A stretch of 64,000 nt of DNA from Bacteroidota bacterium (GCA_947451115.1 CANFXV010000006.1:1-64000); one strand, 5' to 3'; counted from the stretch's first letter, positions 9,238-21,500 are shown. Translations and numbers: made by a program. The notes: a model not told the origin generated them from the letters alone.

Positions 9238-9724
9238 TATCTGTTTTCTAAGATTTTTTTCTAGTATCACGCTGAATTTGTTAAATATAGAAGAAAATCG
9301 AAAATTGTATATTAGAAGTAATCCGTTTTTTATGAAATTTTTCAAAGCATTAAAATTATTTTATATACGTAATTTGATTAAAAATGAGAATAAAATCAAG
9401 GTTTTATTTGATCATCATTTTTTCACTAATCAATACTATTTACATAAATCTGCCACAGAAACACATATGGCAAATATTTTAAATATAAAAACTACCTTTT
9501 TAAACGAGATCACCCAAAAGAACTACAATCTAGAATTTAATGAATTATGTGAAAAATACAGGTTTGCACATTTTTGGAATGAATTTACGAATCCATTAAA
9601 TGCTGAATTACCAATTAATTCTTTAATCAATGCCTCTGGTTTCAAATCGGAAGAAGACTTCTCCAATTTAATTTCAAGCCATAAAGAGGAAAGTAAAAAA
9701 ATCATATCTGGACAATTCCTTTGA
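9230..9724 (+). CDS. Degenerate AraC-like C-terminal domain protein
   Basis: LPINSLINASGFKSEEDFSNLISSHKEESKK resembles the second AraC HTH; the rest is diverged. The ATG overlaps the candidate operator, so the true start may lie downstream. Confidence 0.45.
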   Translation: MIHICFLRFFSSITLNLLNIEENRKLYIRSNPFFMKFFKALKLFYIRNLIKNENKIKVLFDHHFFTNQYYLHKSATETHMANILNIKTTFLNEITQKNYNLEFNELCEKYRFAHFWNEFTNPLNAELPINSLINASGFKSEEDFSNLISSHKEESKKIISGQFL

Positions 9725-10212
9725 GAAATATAATAACCATATTATTCTTATTCATTACGATGAATGTTCATTCCCAAATTGGGTTAAGCTATTCTATTGG
9801 CTCTATTGGCGGTATGTCCAATGCCTCAGCATCCAGTGGGTCGATTTCGATTTATAAAAAAAATTGTTTCATCGTTGCAAATAATGTCTCAAAATTTTGG
9901 CCTACTAAAAAAGGTGAATTTTTTGCTTCTTGCTTGGTGGATTTAGATTACATAAAATTGAGTATTAAAATCACCCCCAATCCTGTAAACACTTACGCCA
10001 ATATTAAATTTTTAAACATGATTCAAAGTGATAATCAGTTTAAATTGATTGTCTATAACAATACTGGCCAGCCTTCCATTTCGAAAGAAGTAACGCAGGA
10101 TGCATTTTTGGCTGGTTATAAATTGGATATGTCAACATTGTCTTCTGGGTATTATTTTATTCAAATAGCCTCTAATTCAATTTTGCAAACTTTTAAAATT
10201 TTGAAGAATTAA
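9721..10212 (+). CDS. Small secreted protein with T9SS type A sorting domain
   Basis: Signal peptide RNIITILFLFITMNVHSQ; C-terminus LSIKITPNPVNTYANIKFLN...FKLIVYNNTGQP...LDMSTLSSGYYFIQIASNSILQTFKILKN is a Por_Secre_tail pattern. TTG start overlaps the preceding stop (TTGA). Confidence 0.75.
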   Translation: MRNIITILFLFITMNVHSQIGLSYSIGSIGGMSNASASSGSISIYKKNCFIVANNVSKFWPTKKGEFFASCLVDLDYIKLSIKITPNPVNTYANIKFLNMIQSDNQFKLIVYNNTGQPSISKEVTQDAFLAGYKLDMSTLSSGYYFIQIASNSILQTFKILKN

Positions 10213-10219
10213 TAATACA

Positions 10220-13200
10220 ATGAATAAAATAACTAAAATATTATTATTTATAGTTTTATTATTTTCTTTTGAGAATTTGATAGCACAGACGCAGCCTAGT
10301 GGAATTTTATTTCAGGCAGTTGCTAGGGATGTGAGTGGAAATGCCGCTGCAGCAAGAACCATTTATGCGATCGTTGATATTCACGAAGCAACGGCCACAG
10401 GATCGACTGTTTATTCTGAAAGTCATCAAGTAACTTCTAATGATGATGGTATTTTCAATTTAATTATAGGCAATGGAGTTCGTTTGGCCGGCGTAACAAA
10501 ATTTGATAATCTAAATTGGAGATCACAAATTTATTTTATTAGTTTAAAAATAGCCATTGCGCCTTCTATTCCCACACCAGGTTGGGACCTTACAAAAGAA
10601 TATGTGGATATGGGTACCTCTCAGATTTGGGCGGTGCCTTATGCATTCAGTGCTTTTAAAGCAGTAATCGCAGATTCTGCTACAAAATTTGGTGGGGTAT
10701 TGGCAGGTGAAAGTGGAGGTACTGGAATTAATAACACTGGCAAAACGATTACTTTAGGTAAGAATTTTGAAATTCAAGGATTGGGGAATTTAAAGTTCAA
10801 TACGATTGGAACGACTAGCCTTAATTTACCAATGACAGGAACCCTGGTGACCAGAGAGAATTTAGATACTCTAAGTAATAAGTATTTGGTTTCACCTGTT
10901 TTTATTGGCAAGCCTAAAACACCCAATCCTGATAGTTTAAGCAATGACAGCACTGTAGCCAATACTTATTTTGTAAAATCTAATCTTAAGAATCAAATAG
11001 CAAATTTAAAGAATGAACTTACAAGCAATATTGATTCTTCCTCAGGTTTAAATTTAAGAATTGCAGATACTGCAGCCATGTTAACCAAAAGAATAAAAAA
11101 GGATACCTCCTTTTTATTACAGAAAAAAGATACGATTACTTTGTCTAATAGGATTGATAATCTGGCTTCAGCCACAGCCACCGGTACTAATTTAAAAGTT
11201 AATATTTCAGACACATCGGTCATGTTGTCCAAAAGGTTTGAAAGAGATACGGTGTCTTTGTCTAATAGAATTAATTTAAAAGTAAATACTTTAAATGCTA
11301 CAATAGATTCAAGTTTATATGTAAATGGAAAAGTCAGAATTGATTCTGTGCTAACATTGAATGATTCGTTGAGGGTCGTTGGTAATACTTTGATTGATTC
11401 TAATTTAACAATTGGCCAAGATTTATTTGTGGGAGGGAAGTTGACTGTTGCCTCTGGTTTTGATTTTAAAGATTCATTGACAGTTAGTCGAGGAGCTAGA
11501 ATAGATTCAAGTTTGTTGTTGAAGGGAAAGCTTTTATTGAATGATTCCTTATTGGCAAAAGGTAACGTGAAGGTTGATTCAAATTTGTATGTCAATCAAA
11601 TAGCAATTATTAATGATTCTTTATTAGCGAAAAGTGCTGTGAAAGTTGATGGTAATTTGCAAGTAAATCAAAAGACCAGATTAATTGACTCGTTAACTGT
11701 AATGGGAGCAACAATATTAAATAATGGCTTGACTGTAATAGGTAATACAAATACAGGAACCTTATCATCCACAAGAACTGATGCAGGAATATTAGCTGCA
11801 GGCAACACTACAATCACTGGAACCTTAAGCACAACTGGTGTTGCTACAATCGGCAATAATTTAGTAGTTACGGGCAATACGAAAACAGGAACTTTGTCAG
11901 TGACTGGAGCTACAGATTTAAAAAATACGAATATTACAGGGGCCTTAGGTGTAACAACTACAGTTACAGCGAATGCGTTATCAGCAAACAGTGCGAGTGT
12001 AAGTAGTAATTTAGTAGTTGCGGGTAATACGAAGTCAGGAACATTGTCAGTGACGGGAGCTACAGATTTAAAAAATACGAATATTACAGGGGCCTTAGGT
12101 GTAACAGCTACAGTTACAGCGAATGCCTTATCAGCAAACAGTGCAAGTGTAACAAACGATTTAGTAATTGCAGGTAATACGAAGACTGGGACTTTGTCAG
12201 TAACAGGAACTACTGATTTAAATAATACGAATGTTGCAGGGGATTTAGTTGTTACCAATACAGCTAAGGCGAATACCTTATCAGCTACAACTACGAATGC
12301 AGGAACCTTAACGGCAAACAGTGCGAGCGTAACAAACGATTTAGTAGTTACAGGCAATACAAATACAGGAACCTTAAGTACAACAGGTGTTGCTACAATC
12401 GGGGATAATTTAGTAGTCACCAACAACACAAATACAGGAACTTTAAGTATAACAGGTGTTGCTACAATCGGAGATAATTTAGTAGTCACCAACAACACGA
12501 ATACAGGAACTTTAAGTACAACAAGTGATGCGAGTGTTGGTGGTAATTTAGTAGTTACAGGCAATACAAATACAGGCACTTTATCATCCACAAGAACTGA
12601 TGCAGGAATATTAGCTGCAGGCAATACCACAATCACTGGAACCTTAAGCACAACTGGTGTTGCTACAATCGGGAATAATTTAGTAGTTACGGGCAATACG
12701 AAAACAGGAACTTTGTCAGTGACAGGAACTACAGATTTAAAGAATACGAATATCACAGGGGCCTTAGGTGTAACAACTACAGTGACGGCGAATACCTTAT
12801 CAGCAACCACTGCGAGTGTAAGTGGTAATTTAGTAGTTGCGGGTAATACGAAGACAGGAACATTGTCAGTGACGGGAGTTACGGATTTAAAAAATACGAA
12901 TATTACAGGGGCCTTAGGTGTAACCACTACAGTTACAGCGAATGCCTTATCTACAAACAGTGCAAGTGTAACAAACAATTTAGTAGTTGCTGGTAATACG
13001 AGAACAGGAACTTTGTCAGTAACAGGAACAACTGATTTAAATAATACGAATGTTGCAGGTGACTTAGTTGTTACCAATACAGCTACAGCGAATACCTTAT
13101 CAGCTACAACTACAAATGCAGGAACCTTAACAGCAAACAGTGCGAGCGTAACAAACGATTTAGTAGTTACAGGCAATACAACTACAGGAACCTTAATTAC

Positions 13201-15556
13201 AGTAGGTGTTGCTACGATCGGAGATAATTTAGTAGTCACCAACAACACGAATACAGGAACTTTAAGTACAACAAGTGATGCAAGTGTTGGTGGTAATTTA
13301 GTAGTTACAGGCAATACAAATACAGGTACATTGTCATCCACAAGAACTGATGCAGGAATATTAGCAGCAGGCAATACCACGATCACAGGAACCTTTAGTA
13401 CAACAGGTGTTGCTACAATCGGGAATAACTTAGTAGTTACAGGTAATACGAAAACAGGGACTTTGTCAGTGACAGGAACTACAGATTTAAAAAATACGAA
13501 TATCACAGGGGCCTTAGGTGTAACCACTACAGTTACAGCGAATACCTTATCAGCTACAACTACAAATGCAGGAACCTTATCAGCAACCAGTGCAAGTGTA
13601 AGTAGTAATTTAGTAGTTGCGGGTAATACGAAGACAGGAACATTGTCAGTGACGGGAGTTACGGATTTAAAAAATACGAATATTACAGGGGCCTTAGGTG
13701 TAACAACTACAGTTACAGCGAATGCCTTATCTACAAACAGTGCAAGTGTAACAAACGATTTAGTAGTTGCAGGTAATACGAGAACAGGAACTTTGTCAGT
13801 AACAGGAACAACTGATTTAAATAATACGAATGTTGCAGGGGACTTAGTTGTTACCAATACAGCTACAGCGAATACCTTATCAGCTACAACTACAAATGCA
13901 GGAACCTTAACAGCAAACAGTGCGAGCGTAACAAACGATTTAGTAGTTACAGGCAATACGAAAACAGGAACCTTAAGTACAACAGGTGTTGCTACAATCG
14001 GGGATAATTTAGTAGTCACCAACAACACGAATACAGGAACCTTAAGTACAACAGGTGTTGCTACAATCGGAGATAATTTAGTAGTCACCAACAACACGAA
14101 TACAGGAACCTTAAGTACAACAGGCGTTGCTACAATCGGAGATAATTTAGTAGTCACCAACAACACGAATACAGGAACCTTAAGTACAACAGGTGTTGCT
14201 ACAATCGGAGATAATTTAGTAGTCACCAACAACACGAATACAGGAACCTTAAGTACAACAGGTGTTGCTACAATCGGAGATAATTTAGTAGTCACCAACA
14301 ACACGAATACAGGCACTTTGTCAGTTACTGGAGCGACAATATTAACAGGAGCTGCAACAATAAGTAGTACATTATCAGTGGCAGACGCTACCACATTAAA
14401 TAATGGATTGACTGTTACAGGTAATACTAAAACAGGAACCTTAAGTACAACAGGTGTTGCTACAATCGGAGATAATTTAGTAGTCACCAACAACACGAAT
14501 ACAGGAACTTTAAGTACAACAAGCGATGCGAGTGTGGGAGGAAATTTAGTAGTTACAGGTAATACTAAAACTGGAACTTTATCGGTAACGGGTGCAGTGA
14601 AAGTAGACGGAAATATTTTAGTAAAAGGCTTAAATGTTTCAGATAGTCTTACAAAATTTTCTACTAAAAAATTAAATGCAACAGATACTGCATCTTTATC
14701 TACAAGAATTGATGCTTTGTCTTCAGGTTCTAATAAATTCACTGCCGACTTAAAAGTAAATTTTGGTGGTGGTAGTTTTGGTAAATATACCGATAGGCAA
14801 ATCATTCCTGCTGCAGGCAAAACAATTGATGAGGTATTTGCCGATATCTTAACCACCATCATTCATCCTTCTTATCAGGCCCCAACTGCAAGTTTATCTA
14901 TCACCTCAAGTAATAGCATCGCTAGTGGTTACGTAGAAATTGGAGCTAATTTAGGTACCCTTACTTTAGTTCCTACATTTACTCAAAATAGAGGAGGAGC
15001 TTCTACCGGTATTGTATACAAGAAAGATGGTGTAACCATAGCTTCTACAAATGTGCCTGCAGCTTTAACTTCGGCAATTAGTTATTCAGTTACTTATACT
15101 TATGCAGCTGGAACAACCGTGCAACAGAATAACATTGGTCAGGACGATGTGGTCAATCAAGTAACAGCGGGCTCTGTTACAACCAACACTGTAACTTATA
15201 CCCCAGCATCCTATAAATATTGGGGAGTATCAACCAATCCTTCGGCAAGTATCACTGATGCTGATATTCGTGCCATGTCAGGGGGTGGCCAAGAATTTGC
15301 AAATTCAAAATCAAAATCATCCTTTACTATTACTGGATCTGGAGGTGCAGGCCCTGTGAAATATGCATTTTATGCATTTCCAACATCAACACCAGGTGCT
15401 ACCATTACAAGTATTTTGGCTGGAGGATTTGAAAGTATTGCAGCCTTTGATCATATAACTAGAACATTTAGAAATGCATCAGGATATGATTTAAGTTATG
15501 AGATCTATGTTCAAAAAAATAGCGGAACAGATAATGTAACACTAATAATAAATTAA
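10220..15556 (+). CDS. Giant secreted repeat protein (1778 aa), beta-solenoid-like 23-residue repeats
   Basis: Signal peptide; N-terminal domain GILFQAVARDVSGNAAAARTIYAIVDIHEATATGSTVYSESH common in Bacteroidota secreted proteins; repeats of type NLVVTGNTNTGTLSTTGVATIGD. Confidence 0.85.
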   Translation: MNKITKILLFIVLLFSFENLIAQTQPSGILFQAVARDVSGNAAAARTIYAIVDIHEATATGSTVYSESHQVTSNDDGIFNLIIGNGVRLAGVTKFDNLNWRSQIYFISLKIAIAPSIPTPGWDLTKEYVDMGTSQIWAVPYAFSAFKAVIADSATKFGGVLAGESGGTGINNTGKTITLGKNFEIQGLGNLKFNTIGTTSLNLPMTGTLVTRENLDTLSNKYLVSPVFIGKPKTPNPDSLSNDSTVANTYFVKSNLKNQIANLKNELTSNIDSSSGLNLRIADTAAMLTKRIKKDTSFLLQKKDTITLSNRIDNLASATATGTNLKVNISDTSVMLSKRFERDTVSLSNRINLKVNTLNATIDSSLYVNGKVRIDSVLTLNDSLRVVGNTLIDSNLTIGQDLFVGGKLTVASGFDFKDSLTVSRGARIDSSLLLKGKLLLNDSLLAKGNVKVDSNLYVNQIAIINDSLLAKSAVKVDGNLQVNQKTRLIDSLTVMGATILNNGLTVIGNTNTGTLSSTRTDAGILAAGNTTITGTLSTTGVATIGNNLVVTGNTKTGTLSVTGATDLKNTNITGALGVTTTVTANALSANSASVSSNLVVAGNTKSGTLSVTGATDLKNTNITGALGVTATVTANALSANSASVTNDLVIAGNTKTGTLSVTGTTDLNNTNVAGDLVVTNTAKANTLSATTTNAGTLTANSASVTNDLVVTGNTNTGTLSTTGVATIGDNLVVTNNTNTGTLSITGVATIGDNLVVTNNTNTGTLSTTSDASVGGNLVVTGNTNTGTLSSTRTDAGILAAGNTTITGTLSTTGVATIGNNLVVTGNTKTGTLSVTGTTDLKNTNITGALGVTTTVTANTLSATTASVSGNLVVAGNTKTGTLSVTGVTDLKNTNITGALGVTTTVTANALSTNSASVTNNLVVAGNTRTGTLSVTGTTDLNNTNVAGDLVVTNTATANTLSATTTNAGTLTANSASVTNDLVVTGNTTTGTLITVGVATIGDNLVVTNNTNTGTLSTTSDASVGGNLVVTGNTNTGTLSSTRTDAGILAAGNTTITGTFSTTGVATIGNNLVVTGNTKTGTLSVTGTTDLKNTNITGALGVTTTVTANTLSATTTNAGTLSATSASVSSNLVVAGNTKTGTLSVTGVTDLKNTNITGALGVTTTVTANALSTNSASVTNDLVVAGNTRTGTLSVTGTTDLNNTNVAGDLVVTNTATANTLSATTTNAGTLTANSASVTNDLVVTGNTKTGTLSTTGVATIGDNLVVTNNTNTGTLSTTGVATIGDNLVVTNNTNTGTLSTTGVATIGDNLVVTNNTNTGTLSTTGVATIGDNLVVTNNTNTGTLSTTGVATIGDNLVVTNNTNTGTLSVTGATILTGAATISSTLSVADATTLNNGLTVTGNTKTGTLSTTGVATIGDNLVVTNNTNTGTLSTTSDASVGGNLVVTGNTKTGTLSVTGAVKVDGNILVKGLNVSDSLTKFSTKKLNATDTASLSTRIDALSSGSNKFTADLKVNFGGGSFGKYTDRQIIPAAGKTIDEVFADILTTIIHPSYQAPTASLSITSSNSIASGYVEIGANLGTLTLVPTFTQNRGGASTGIVYKKDGVTIASTNVPAALTSAISYSVTYTYAAGTTVQQNNIGQDDVVNQVTAGSVTTNTVTYTPASYKYWGVSTNPSASITDADIRAMSGGGQEFANSKSKSSFTITGSGGAGPVKYAFYAFPTSTPGATITSILAGGFESIAAFDHITRTFRNASGYDLSYEIYVQKNSGTDNVTLIIN
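11765..13930 (+). repeat. Higher-order repeat in the 1778-aa gene (three copies of a multi-unit block)
   Basis: tcatccacaagaactgatgcagg recurs at 11765, 12584 and 13334 (spacings 819 and 750 bp), each followed by the same order of sub-repeats. Confidence 0.85.
13964..14308 (+). repeat. Tandem array of five near-identical 69-bp (23-codon) units
   Basis: Unit starts at 13964, 14033, 14102, 14171 and 14240: acaggaaccttaagtacaacaggtgttgctacaatcggagataatttagtagtcaccaacaacacgaat. Confidence 0.95.
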
Positions 15557-18500
15557 TGAAAAAAATAATTTTACTATATGTGTTTTTTCAATTGATTTAT
15601 TCTGTGACCAATGCACAGATTAAGTTATTGGATTTTATTTCTCCTGCCAACGGAGCTACCAACCCTACGCATATAGATAGCTTGGGTAAGGGGGGATATA
15701 TGGTAGTTCCTTCAATTAGTAATCGTAATGCCATTCCTATCACAAGAAGAAAATATGGAATGTTGGTTTATGTTCAGGCTGTTGATTCATTGTATAAATT
15801 AAATTCAGTAAATTTAGATGATTTAAATTGGGTGGCACTGGGTTTATATTCAGCAGAAAAAGTAAAAGCCGATGCGGCTGCAGCCAATGGTTCTTTAGCT
15901 GATACAGCAAGAGTTTTAAGGGCAAAAATATTAACAGATTCCACAAATATTACTACTGCAACACAAACTGCATTAGACTTAAAAGCAAATCTAGCATCAC
16001 CAACTTTAACAGGAATACCTACAGCACCTACACCTGCTGATGGCACTAGTACAACACAAATAGCAACTACAGCTTTTGTTAAATCAAGCATAACGGCTTC
16101 ATCAAATAGTATTGGAGGAGTAAGTTCGTCAACAATTGCGTCAATAGCGCAAGATATTGCTGCTGCTACTCCAAACAATACACCTAATACTTTAGTTAAA
16201 AGAGATGGTAGTGGAAATTTTAGTGCGGGAATAATTACAGCTAATTTAGCAGGTAATGCAAGTACTACCACACAATTAGCGACTACAAGATCTATCTATG
16301 GCAATTCATTTAATGGGGGTGCTGATTTAGCACAAGCTATTGCTGGTACTTATGGAGGTACAGGCGTAGATAATGGAACCAAAACAATCACCTTAGGTGG
16401 TAATATATCCACTGCAAATAGTTTTACAACAGTTGGAAATTTCAATACCACTTTAACAAGTACCGGAGCAACCAATATTACCTTACCCACCACGGGTACA
16501 ATTGCAACTTTAGCAGGAACGGAAACTTTGACTAATAAGACTATAACCTCACCAACTATTTCATCCCCTTCATTAACTGGAAGCCCTACTGCACCTACAC
16601 CAGTGGCTAATGCAAATAGTACAGAGGTAGCAACAGCAGCCTTTGTTAAATCTCAAATATCAAGTGCAGCTACACCAGCAACATTAACAGCGAAGGGAAT
16701 CATAATGTTAGCGAACGATTTAGGAGGCACAGCGGACTTGCCCACTGTAAATAGTGTAGGAGGTGTAAGTTCTGCAACAGTAGGTACAATTAATACTACG
16801 ATCAATGCAGCCACCTCAAATAATACTCCTAATACCTTAGTTAAAAGAGATGGTAGTGGAAATTTTAGTGCAGGTAATGTAACAGCCTCCTTAACGGGTA
16901 ATGTTACAGGTAATGTAGTAGGTAATGTGACGGGAAATTTAGCAGGTAATGCAAGTACTACCACACAATTAGCGACCGCTAGATCTATCTATGGCAATTC
17001 ATTTAATGGGGGTGCTGATTTAGCGCAAGCTATTGCAGGTACTTATGGAGGTACAGGCGTAGATAATGGAACCAAAACAATCACCTTAGGTGGTAATATA
17101 TCCACTGCAAATAGTTTTACAACAGTTGGAAATTTCAATACCACTTTAACAAGTACCGGAGCAACCAACATTACTTTGCCAACCACAGGTACAGTTGCGA
17201 CATTAACAGGTTCGGAAACTTTTACTAATAAAACTATCGTATCACCAACTATTTCATCACCTTCTTTAACAGGAAGCCCTACAGCACCTACACCAGCTGT
17301 TAATGCAAATAGTACAGAGGTAGCGACAGCAGCCTTTGTTAAATCTCAGATATCATCTGCAGCAACAGATGCAACAACTACAGCAAAGGGCATCCTACAA
17401 CTAGCTAATGATTTAGGCGGTACTGCAGCCTTGCCTACAGTAAATAGTGTAGGGGGTGTAAGTTCTGCAACAGTAGGTACTATTAATACTACGATCAATG
17501 CAGCAACATCCACTAATACTGCTAGTACCTTAGTTAAAAGAGATGCGAGCGGTAATTTTATAGCAGGGAATGTAACAGCATCATTAACAGGTAATGTAAC
17601 AGGTAATTTAACAGGTAATGTGGTAGGTAATGTGACTGGAAATTTAGCAGGTAATGCAAGTACTACTACACAATTAGCAACACCAAGAACAATCTACGGT
17701 AATTCATTTGATGGTACGGCTAATTTAGCGCAAGCTATTGCAGGTACCTATGGAGGTACAGGCGTAGATAATGGAAATAAAACAATCACCTTAGGTGGAA
17801 ATATAACCACCGCAAGTGCTTTTATAACAGCTGGTAATTTCAGTACCACTTTAACAAGTACCGGCGCAACCAATATTACACTTCCAACAACAGGCACCAT
17901 TGCAACTTTAGCAGGTACAGAAACTTTAACCAATAAAACGCTTGTTTCTGCCAATTTAACTGGAAGTCCAACAGCTTCAACTCCCTCAGATGCTGCAACC
18001 AATACTGAGGTAGCTACAGCCTCCTTTGTTCTTTCAAAGATTACTGCATCATCCAATAGTATAGGTGGGGTAAGTTCGTCAACAATAGCTTCCATTGCTT
18101 CTGATATAGCTGCTGCTACTTCAAGTAATACAGCTAATACTTTGGTGAAGAGAGATGGAAGTGGAAATTTTTATGCAGGAACTGTTATTGCCAACTTATC
18201 GGGTAATGCAAGTACAGCTACAAAATTAGCAGCAACTAAAACTATTTATGGAAATGCATTTGATGGTAGTGTAGATTTAGGACAAGCTATAGCAGGTACT
18301 TATGGAGGTACCGGTGTTGATAATGGATCTAAGACAATTACCTTAGGCGGCAATGTTTTAACTGCAAGTGATTTCACCACTTCTGGTAATTTTAGTACAA
18401 CTTTAGTAAGTACAGCACCAACCAATATCACTTTGCCAACCACCGGTACGATTGCAACTTTAGCAGGTACAGAAACGTTGACCAATAAAACTATTGTATC

Positions 18501-21500
18501 ACCAACCATTTCCTCACCTTCCTTAACTGGAAGCCCAACAGCCCCTACACCGGTTGCTAATGCAAATGGAACAGAGGTGGCTACAGCAGCATTTGTTAAA
18601 GCGCAAATATCAAGTGCAGCAACAGATGCTACAAACACTGCGAAGGGGATTATAAAATTAGCCAATGATTTAGGGGGTACAGCAGACTTGCCAACAGTGA
18701 ATATAGTAGGAGGTGTTAGTTCTTCTACCATCGCTAATATTAATACAACAATTAATGCAGCTACATCAACTAATACAGTCAGCACCTTAGTTAAAAGAGA
18801 TGCAAGTGGTAATTTTAATGCTGGGATTGTAAAAGCCTCATTGATTGGAAGTGTGACTGGAGATGTAACAGGAAACTTAACTGGTAATGCAAGTACAGCT
18901 ACAAAATTAGCTGCAACAAAAAATATTTACGGTAATCCTTTTGATGGCAGTGCCGATTTAGGTCAAGCCATTGGAGGCACCTATGGAGGAACAGGCATAG
19001 ATAATGGAAACAAAACAATAAGATTGGGCGGCAATATTTTAACAGCAAGTGATTTCACCACTTCGGGTAATTTTAGTACAACTTTAGTAAGTACAGGACC
19101 TACTAATATTACTTTACCAACTACCGGTACCATTGCTACGTTATCAGGCACAGAAACTTTAACTAGTAAAACGATTGTATCCCCATCGATTCTAACGCCA
19201 ACTATTTCATCACCTTCTTTAACAGGGACACCAACTGCACCAACACCTGCTTCAGAAGCTAATAATACACAAGTAGCAACTACAGCATTTGTTAAAGCTC
19301 AGATATCAAGTTCAGCAACAGGTGCAACAGCAACTGAAAGAGGGATCATTAAATTAACAAATGACTTAGGGGGCACTGCAGATTTACCAACTGTGAATAG
19401 TGTAGGTGGAGTAAATTCTTCAACAATTGGGTCTATCAACACAACTATAAATGCAGCTACTTCTAGTAATACAGTTAATACATTAGTTAAAAGAGATGCG
19501 AGTGGTAATTTTAGTGCAGGAACTGTAACAGCAGCATTAACAGGAAATGTAACTGGTAATGTGGTAGGTAATTTAACAGGTAATGTAGTAGGAAATTTAA
19601 CTGGTAATGTGTTAGGTAATGTAACAGGTAACTTAGCAGGAAATGCTAGTACAACTACGCAATTACAAACACCAAGAACGATATATGGTAACTCTTTTGA
19701 CGGCACCACTAACTTAGCACAAGCTATTGGAGGTGCTTATGGAGGAACTGGTATAGACAATGGATCTAAGACGATCACCTTAGGCGGAAATATTTTAACC
19801 GCAAGTGATTTCACCACTTCGGGTAATTTTAGTACAACTTTAGTAAGTACAGGACCTACTAATATTACTTTACCAACCACTGGTACAATTGCTACTTTAG
19901 CAGGAACAGAAACTTTGACAAATAAAACAATTATATCCCCTGATATTTTAACGCCAACTATTTCATCACCTTCTTTAACAGGGACACCAACGGCCCCAAC
20001 TCCTGCTTCAGATGCGAATAGCACACAAGTTGCTACTACCGCTTTTGTTCGTTCTCAAATATCAAGTTCAGCCACAGGTGCAACATCTACTGAAAAAGGT
20101 ATTATATTATTAGCAGGTGATTTAGGTGGTACAGCAGATGTACCAAGAGTAAATACTGTAGGTGGAGTTAGTTCTTCAACAATTACTACCATTGCAAGCA
20201 CTACCGCGTCTGCAACTTCAACTAATTCGGCGAATACCTTAGTTAAAAGAGATGGTAGTGGAAATTTTAGTGCAGGCACCATTACTGCAAGTTTAGCAGG
20301 TAATGCAAGTACTACTACTCAATTAGCTACAGCAAGAACTATCTATGGAAATTCTTTCGATGGTACTGCCGATTTAGGTCAAGCTATTGCAGGAACTTAT
20401 GGTGGTACTGGTGTAAGTAATGTGGGTAAAACAATCACTTTAGGAGGAAATATTACAACTGCTAATAATTTTACCACTGCAGGTAATTATAGTACAACCT
20501 TAACTAGTATAGGTGCAACAAATGTCACCTTACCAACTACTGGTACCATTGCAACTTTAGCAGGTAATGAAACTTTGACCAATAAAACCATTGAAAATGT
20601 AACGCTTACTGGAGTACCAAATGCACCTACTGCACTTAATAGTAGTAATGATTCACAGATTGCAACCACCAAGTTCGTAAATAATTTACTTACATCCTCA
20701 TCAATATCTGGTGATAAAATAGTGGGTGTTATACCAGTAATTAATGGCGGTACAGGTCAGTCTACCTATACTGATGGACAAGTATTAATTGGAACTACAT
20801 CTGGCACATTAAGTAAGACCACTTTGACAGCAGGTAGTGGTGTTACTATCACTAATGGGAATGGTTCAATCACTGTTTCAGCAACAGGTAGTGGCGGAAC
20901 TGTTACAAGTGTAAATCCAATTACTGTAAATGCGAGTGGAAGTTCATTTACCTCAACTGTAGCTAATGCTAATTCAGTTCCAGCCATTTCATTAACGATA
21001 CCACTTGCTTCTGTTTCAGGAACAAATGCAGGCTTGTTAAGTAATACAGACTATGATATTTTTAATGCTAAGCAAGTAGCCTTAACTGCAGGTTCGGGAA
21101 TTTCATTAGTAGCAGGTACGATTTCTGCCACTGGCTTAACTACTAGTAATTTATCAAGTTCTGCTGGTATCACCAATGGACAATTGGCCTATAGTAAAAC
21201 AACCTTAGGGTCCACAGATTTAATTTTAGGAGGAACAGTTAATTCAGTAACAGGATTGACTGCACTCGCTGCTACAAATATTACAGGGGCATTAACTGGA
21301 GATGTTACAGGTAATTTAACTGGTAATGTAACTGGAAATTTAGCAGGGAATGCAAGTACCACTACACAATTGGCTACAGCAAGAACAATCTATGGTAATT
21401 CATTTGATGGTACGGCTAATTTAGCACAAGTGATTGGAGGTACTTATGGAGGTACAGGAGTAGATAATGGAAATAAAACAATAAGATTGGGCGGTAATAT

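Noticed and set aside
13964-14308. Resemblance to a CRISPR array (regular short direct repeats)
   Set aside because: Repeats are contiguous 69-bp coding units with no unique spacers, not palindromic, and in frame; no cas genes.
11668-14862. 1064-aa antisense ORF over the 23-codon repeat region
   Set aside because: It mirrors the repeat unit of the sense gene and reads as monotonous KVPVFVLPVTTKLSPIVATPVV. Periodic sense codons without complementary stops make the antisense frame open; no signal peptide or family resemblance.
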